Part shown: positions 59,532 to 64,000 of the stretch, piece after piece
How the letters are laid out: every line of letters starts with the position of its first letter
Numbering within the stretch: position 1 is the stretch's first letter
Assembly: GCA_963837945.1 (NCBI GenBank)
Contig: CAWIQD010000007.1
Location: 248,001 to 312,000 of the forward strand
Reading direction: 5' to 3'
DNA length: 64,000 bases
Origin: CAVUBL01 sp963837945
GTDB lineage: Bacteria > Acidobacteriota > Thermoanaerobaculia > Multivoradales > DATKCC01
The notes under the pieces: model-generated
Seen by the model: only the letters and a program-made list of their open reading frames with translations
Told to the model about the DNA's origin: nothing
Database searches by the model: none
Position numbers and translations under genes: made by a program

Positions 59532-59788
59532 ATCCTGCGACCTTCCTGGCCGCCGCGCCCCACGCGGGTGCCCGTGGGCCCGAAGAGCCGGCGGGTGCGG
59601 AAGCCGCTGATCACGTAGACGGGACACCATCCGGCCAGCCCGGTGACCACCGGGAACCAGCCGAAGAGCTGGAGCGCGACGCCCCAGATTCCGGGCACCA
59701 CCCCCATCCACCCGAGACCGAGCATGATCGCCCCGACGACGATCCGGAGGATCCGATCCCAGGCGGCCAGGTTCGTGAGGTGACGCAT
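59528..59788 (-). CDS. Small membrane protein, DUF2892-like
   Basis: 86 residues from the ATG at 59788, the first start giving the typical N-terminus MRHLTNLAAWDRILRIVVGA. Two hydrophobic segments (IVVGAIMLGLGWMGVVPG and VALQLFGWFPVVTGLAGW) are followed by CPVY. This matches the DUF2892 (YgaP transmembrane-like) pattern. A longer frame, to 59863, is possible but its extra residues are Pro/Arg-rich and look non-coding. Coupled by overlap to the CBS gene. Function unknown; DUF2892 proteins are often beside sulfur-transfer or stress genes. Confidence 0.7.
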   Translation of the reverse strand: MRHLTNLAAWDRILRIVVGAIMLGLGWMGVVPGIWGVALQLFGWFPVVTGLAGWCPVYVISGFRTRRLFGPTGTRVGRGGQEGRRI

Positions 59789-60013
59789 CGCTCGAGGGCG
59801 ATCGCCGGTCACCCGGAAGCGGGGTTCCGGCGACGATTCGCCAGGGCAAGGATGTGCGGTCACCTGCCGGTCGTGCCACGGCCCGAGGGGTGGTCGGGCG
59901 CCACCGGCGGGCAGGGACGCCCGCCGCCCGCCGGGGTGGCGAAGCCCCGGAGAGCGGAGGGTCGCGCGGGTGAGGAGGTGGGGGAAGCTGCGGAGGGAGG
60001 CGAGGAGGAGGGC

Positions 60014-60568
60014 CTACCCCTCCATGATCTGGGTCTCTTTGGCCTCGACCGCCTGGTTGACCTCGCCGATGTAGTGGTCGTGGAGGCGCTGGACCTCGTC
60101 GTGCCCACGGCGCTCGTCGTCCTGGCTGATCTCCTTGTCCTTCTCCTGCTTCTTGAGCTGGTCGTTGCCCTCGCGGCGCGCCTGGCGCACCGAGTTGCGC
60201 GAGGTCTCGGCCATCTCGTGCGCCTTCTTGACGATCTCCTTGCGGCGCTCCTCGGTCAGCGGCGGCACCGGGATGCGGATGACCTTGCCGTCGTTCGAGG
60301 GGTTGAGCCCCAGGTCGGCCTGGATGATCGCCCGCTCGATCGCGTTGATCTGCGACGGGTCGTAGGGCTGGGCCACGATCAGGGTGGCCTCGGGCACCGA
60401 CAGGTTGGCGAGCTGGTTGAGCGGCGTCGGCGTGCCGTAGTAGTCGACGGTGACGCCGTCGAGGATGGCCAGGGAGGCCCGGCCGGTGCGCAGGGTCTTG
60501 AGCTCCTTGTGGAGATGGTCGACCGCGTGCTTCATCTTGAGCTCGACGTCCAGGAACACTTCTTTCAT
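60014..60568 (-). CDS. frr: Ribosome recycling factor
   Basis: 184 residues, normal length. It splits post-termination ribosomes together with EF-G. Conserved segments are LRTGRASLAILDGVTVDYYG, IVAQPYDPSQINAIERAI and LTEERRKEIVKKAHEMAE. ATG at 60568, 72 bases after pyrH. Last gene of the rplM-to-frr series. No clear T-rich terminator follows, only GC-rich inverted repeats near 59905-59935. Confidence 0.96.
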   Translation of the reverse strand: MKEVFLDVELKMKHAVDHLHKELKTLRTGRASLAILDGVTVDYYGTPTPLNQLANLSVPEATLIVAQPYDPSQINAIERAIIQADLGLNPSNDGKVIRIPVPPLTEERRKEIVKKAHEMAETSRNSVRQARREGNDQLKKQEKDKEISQDDERRGHDEVQRLHDHYIGEVNQAVEAKETQIMEG

Positions 60569-60640
60569 CGCCTCTCCTCCCGGCTCATGGGATATAGGAA
60601 GATCATATACGGCGAGGCACCGGGCCCCGGCTCCACGGGG

Positions 60641-61363
60641 TCACGCCCGGACGATCGAGCCGACCTTCTCGCCGCAGACCACCCGCCGGATGTTGCCCGG
60701 CCGGCCGAGGTCGAAGACCGCGATCGGGATCTTGTTGTCGCGGCACAGGCTGATCGCCGCGCCGTCCATGATCCGCAGGTCCTGCTCCAGGACCTCCTGG
60801 TAGGTCACCGAAGCGAGCAGCCGGGCCGTGGGATCGGTCTTGGGGTCGCCGGTGTAGATCCCCTCCACCTGGGTCGCCTTGAGCAGGATGTCGGCCCGGA
60901 TCTCGGCGGCGCGCAGGGCCGCCGCGCTGTCGGTGGTGAAGAAGGGGTTGCCGGTGCCGGCGGCGAAGATCACCGCGCGGTCCTTCTCCAGGTGGCGGAT
61001 CGCCCGGCGCCGGATGAACGGCTCGGCGACCTCACGGATGTCGATCGCGGTCTGGACCCTGGTGGGCACGCCCCGCTTCTCCATCGCGTCCTGGAGGGCG
61101 AGGGCGTTGATCACCGTCGCCAGCATGCCCATGTAGTCGCCGGTGACCCGGTCGATCCCGCGGTGGCTCGCGGCGAGACCGCGGATGATGTTGCCCCCGC
61201 CCACCACCACCGTGAGCTGCACCTTCAGGCGGTGGATCTCGGCGAGCTCCTCGGCGATCTGGGCCACGACGGCCTCGTCGATGCCGAAGGGCTGGGAGCC
61301 CATCAGGGCTTCCCCGGACAGCTTCAGCATCACCCGGCGGTACGCGGGGCCGGCGTCGCTCAC
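60641..61363 (-). CDS. pyrH: Uridylate kinase
   Basis: 240 residues. Phosphorylates UMP to UDP and is usually a hexamer regulated by GTP and UTP. Motifs are MLKLSGEALMG, VVVGGGNIIRG, GNPFFTTDSAAALRA and TQVEGIYTGDPK. GTG start at 61363, four bases after the tsf stop. Order tsf-pyrH-frr is widely conserved. Confidence 0.96.
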   Translation of the reverse strand: MSDAGPAYRRVMLKLSGEALMGSQPFGIDEAVVAQIAEELAEIHRLKVQLTVVVGGGNIIRGLAASHRGIDRVTGDYMGMLATVINALALQDAMEKRGVPTRVQTAIDIREVAEPFIRRRAIRHLEKDRAVIFAAGTGNPFFTTDSAAALRAAEIRADILLKATQVEGIYTGDPKTDPTARLLASVTYQEVLEQDLRIMDGAAISLCRDNKIPIAVFDLGRPGNIRRVVCGEKVGSIVRA

Positions 61364-61367
61364 GGCG

Positions 61368-62024
<657 letters not shown>

Positions 62025-62225
62025 GGCTTCGGTTTCCTCGTGAACTCTGCTGATCTCACGAACGGCCGGCCTCCGGTCGCGATCCGCCCGGAGAAGCTCC
62101 GGACCGATCGGTGCCCGGCGGAACCGGCCGCAACGTCGATGGTGATGTGCGCGCGTGGGAAGCGACCGTCCGGTCGCGCGCACTCGACCGAGCGGTCCGG
62201 GCCGCGAGGTGGCCGCGCGCCGCGC

Positions 62226-63011
<786 letters not shown>

Positions 63012-63022
63012 GAAACCCCTCC

Positions 63023-63418
63023 TTACCGCTTGCTGAACTGGAAGCGGGCCCGCGCACCCTTCTGACCGTACTTCTTGCGCTCCTTCTTGCGCGGATCGCG
63101 CGTCAGGAGGCCGGCCGTCTTGAGGCGGTCGCGCAGCTCGCCGTTGAACTCGAGCAGGGCCCGGGCGATGCCGTGACGGATCGCGCCGGCCTGCCCCGTG
63201 CTGCCGCCCCCTTCGACCGTGGCGTGGATGTCGAACTTCTCGCCGGTCTCGGTGAGCTGCAAGGGCTGCTTGATGACCATCTTCAACACTTCGTTCGGGA
63301 AGTAGTCATCCAGGCTGCGGCCGTTGACCCGCATCTCGCCGGCTCCGGGTCGCAGGAAGACCCGGGCGGCGGCGGTCTTGCGGCGGCCGGTGCCGTAGTA
63401 CTGAGCTTCGTTCGCCAA
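63023..63418 (-). CDS. rpsI: 30S ribosomal protein S9
   Basis: 131 residues, starting at a TTG codon at 63418. This gives the expected N-terminus ANEAQYYGTGRRKTAAARV and has GAGGAG 7 bases upstream. No ATG fits the S9 N-terminus. The C-terminal tail ends in the conserved KKYGQKGARARFQFSKR, which reaches the P-site tRNA. 29 bases after rplM. Confidence 0.95.
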   Translation of the reverse strand: MANEAQYYGTGRRKTAAARVFLRPGAGEMRVNGRSLDDYFPNEVLKMVIKQPLQLTETGEKFDIHATVEGGGSTGQAGAIRHGIARALLEFNGELRDRLKTAGLLTRDPRKKERKKYGQKGARARFQFSKR

Positions 63419-63447
63419 AGCGTTCTCCTCGTCTCCTCGCGGCCGGC

Positions 63448-63888
63448 TCAGCCGACCAGCTCGTAGGGCTGCGGCTGCTGGGCTTGGTGGGGATGCTCCG
63501 GGCCGGCGTAGACCTTGAGCTTGGTGTACTGCCGGCGGCCCAGCTTGGTCTTGGGCAGCATGCCCCGGACCGCTCCCTCGACCAGCTTCACCGGCCGGCG
63601 CTGGCGCAGCTTGCCCGCCGTCACGCTCTTCAGCGAGCCCGGCCGGGTGGTGCTGCGGTAGTAGACCTTCTGCTCCTCCTTGCGGCCGGTGAGCACGACC
63701 TTCTCGGCGTTGACCACGATCACGAAGTCGCCGGTGTCCATGTGGGGCGCCCACGTGGGCTTGTGCTTTCCGGTCAGCAGGCGTGCCACCTCGGAGGAGA
63801 GCCGGCCGAGGGTCTTGCCCTCGGCGTCGATCACGTGCCAGGCACGGTCGATCTCCGACCGTTTCGGGCTATATGTCCTGTTGTCCAT
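63448..63888 (-). CDS. rplM: 50S ribosomal protein L13
   Basis: 146 residues from the ATG at 63888 (MDNRTYSPKRSEIDRAWHVI). Conserved WHVIDAEGKTLGRLSSEVA, GDFVIVVNAEKV and AVRGMLPKTKLGR are present. First gene of the rplM-rpsI-rpsB-tsf-pyrH-frr series, about 75 bases downstream of a strong promoter. Confidence 0.96.
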   Translation of the reverse strand: MDNRTYSPKRSEIDRAWHVIDAEGKTLGRLSSEVARLLTGKHKPTWAPHMDTGDFVIVVNAEKVVLTGRKEEQKVYYRSTTRPGSLKSVTAGKLRQRRPVKLVEGAVRGMLPKTKLGRRQYTKLKVYAGPEHPHQAQQPQPYELVG

Positions 63889-63961
63889 CCTCGTCGCTCC
63901 GTCAGCTCGGTCCCCGAACGCGCACACACCACGCCACCATTCGCGGCGCGAAGGACCTCCG

Positions 63962-63990
63962 ATCTTAGGGTCTGACCCCCGGGATGTCAA
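63962..63990 (-). promoter_or_regulatory. Strong promoter of the rplM operon
   Basis: On the minus strand, a perfect TTGACA (63985-63990) and TAAGAT (63962-63967) are separated by 17 bases. The start point would be near 63955, giving a leader of about 67 bases before the rplM ATG. Confidence 0.8.
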
Positions 63991-64000
63991 GGCGAAAACC

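Overview
The window is GC-rich (roughly 70% by eye) and looks like a chromosome segment from an Acidobacteriota bacterium. The main clue is an 810-residue orphan FtsX/MacB-type permease of the ADOP type (Acidobacterial duplicated orphan permease). A CRTAC1/ASPIC-UnbV beta-propeller protein and an RpoB with a cysteine-rich insertion fit this. The phylum is an inference and the class cannot be read from the window.

The layout has two housekeeping blocks around accessory DNA. At the left edge (1-763) are two small secreted-protein genes behind a near-consensus promoter, then a 300-base imperfect palindrome and the rpoC terminator. From 1263 to 14591, on the minus strand, runs the classical cluster tRNA-Thr(GGT)-tuf-tRNA-Trp-secE-nusG-rplK-rplA-rplJ-rplL-rpoB-rpoC. 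From 14592 to 48173 is a 33.6 kb island. It holds an ADOP permease and two giant nonribosomal peptide synthetase genes on the minus strand, plus one divergent secreted CRTAC1 gene on the plus strand. Immediately beyond it (48174-48463) lie tRNA-Thr(TGT)-tRNA-Tyr(GTA)-tRNA-Gly(TCC) with their own promoter, preceded by rlmB. In many bacteria these tRNAs sit directly upstream of tRNA-Thr(GGT)-tuf in the same order, so the island appears to have been inserted into, and to have split, the tRNA/tuf operon. Two promoters next to tRNA-Thr(GGT) would now drive tuf.

The two NRPSs have eight C-A-T modules in total. NRPS-1 (27990-43090) has four modules followed by a sulfotransferase and a type-I thioesterase. 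NRPS-2 (15035-27988) has four modules and ends on a bare carrier domain. The TE on the first gene, the TE-less end of the second, and acidic/basic tails that could dock suggest that NRPS-2 acts before NRPS-1, opposite to gene order. Specificity codes read by eye suggest Ala-Ala-X-hydrophobic-Val-Ser-Val-X. Two pairs of almost identical A-domain segments (about 1.6 kb each) point to recent A-domain duplication or gene conversion. Reading frame is lost at five places in the NRPS genes, each fixed by removing one base. Two neighbouring genes, a P-type ATPase and a PAP2 enzyme, each need one added base. These may be consensus errors or real decay.

From 48605 to 59863 is a mixed accessory segment: rlmB, a P1B-type metal ATPase with a C-terminal hemerythrin domain, a PAP2-family membrane protein, a GNAT-like protein, an outer-membrane barrel, two CBS-domain proteins, a large membrane TPR protein and a small membrane protein. 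The right end (60014-63990) is the second housekeeping block, rplM-rpsI-rpsB-tsf-pyrH-frr on the minus strand, with a near-perfect sigma-70-type promoter at the right edge. I saw no transposase, integrase, phage gene, CRISPR array or rRNA.
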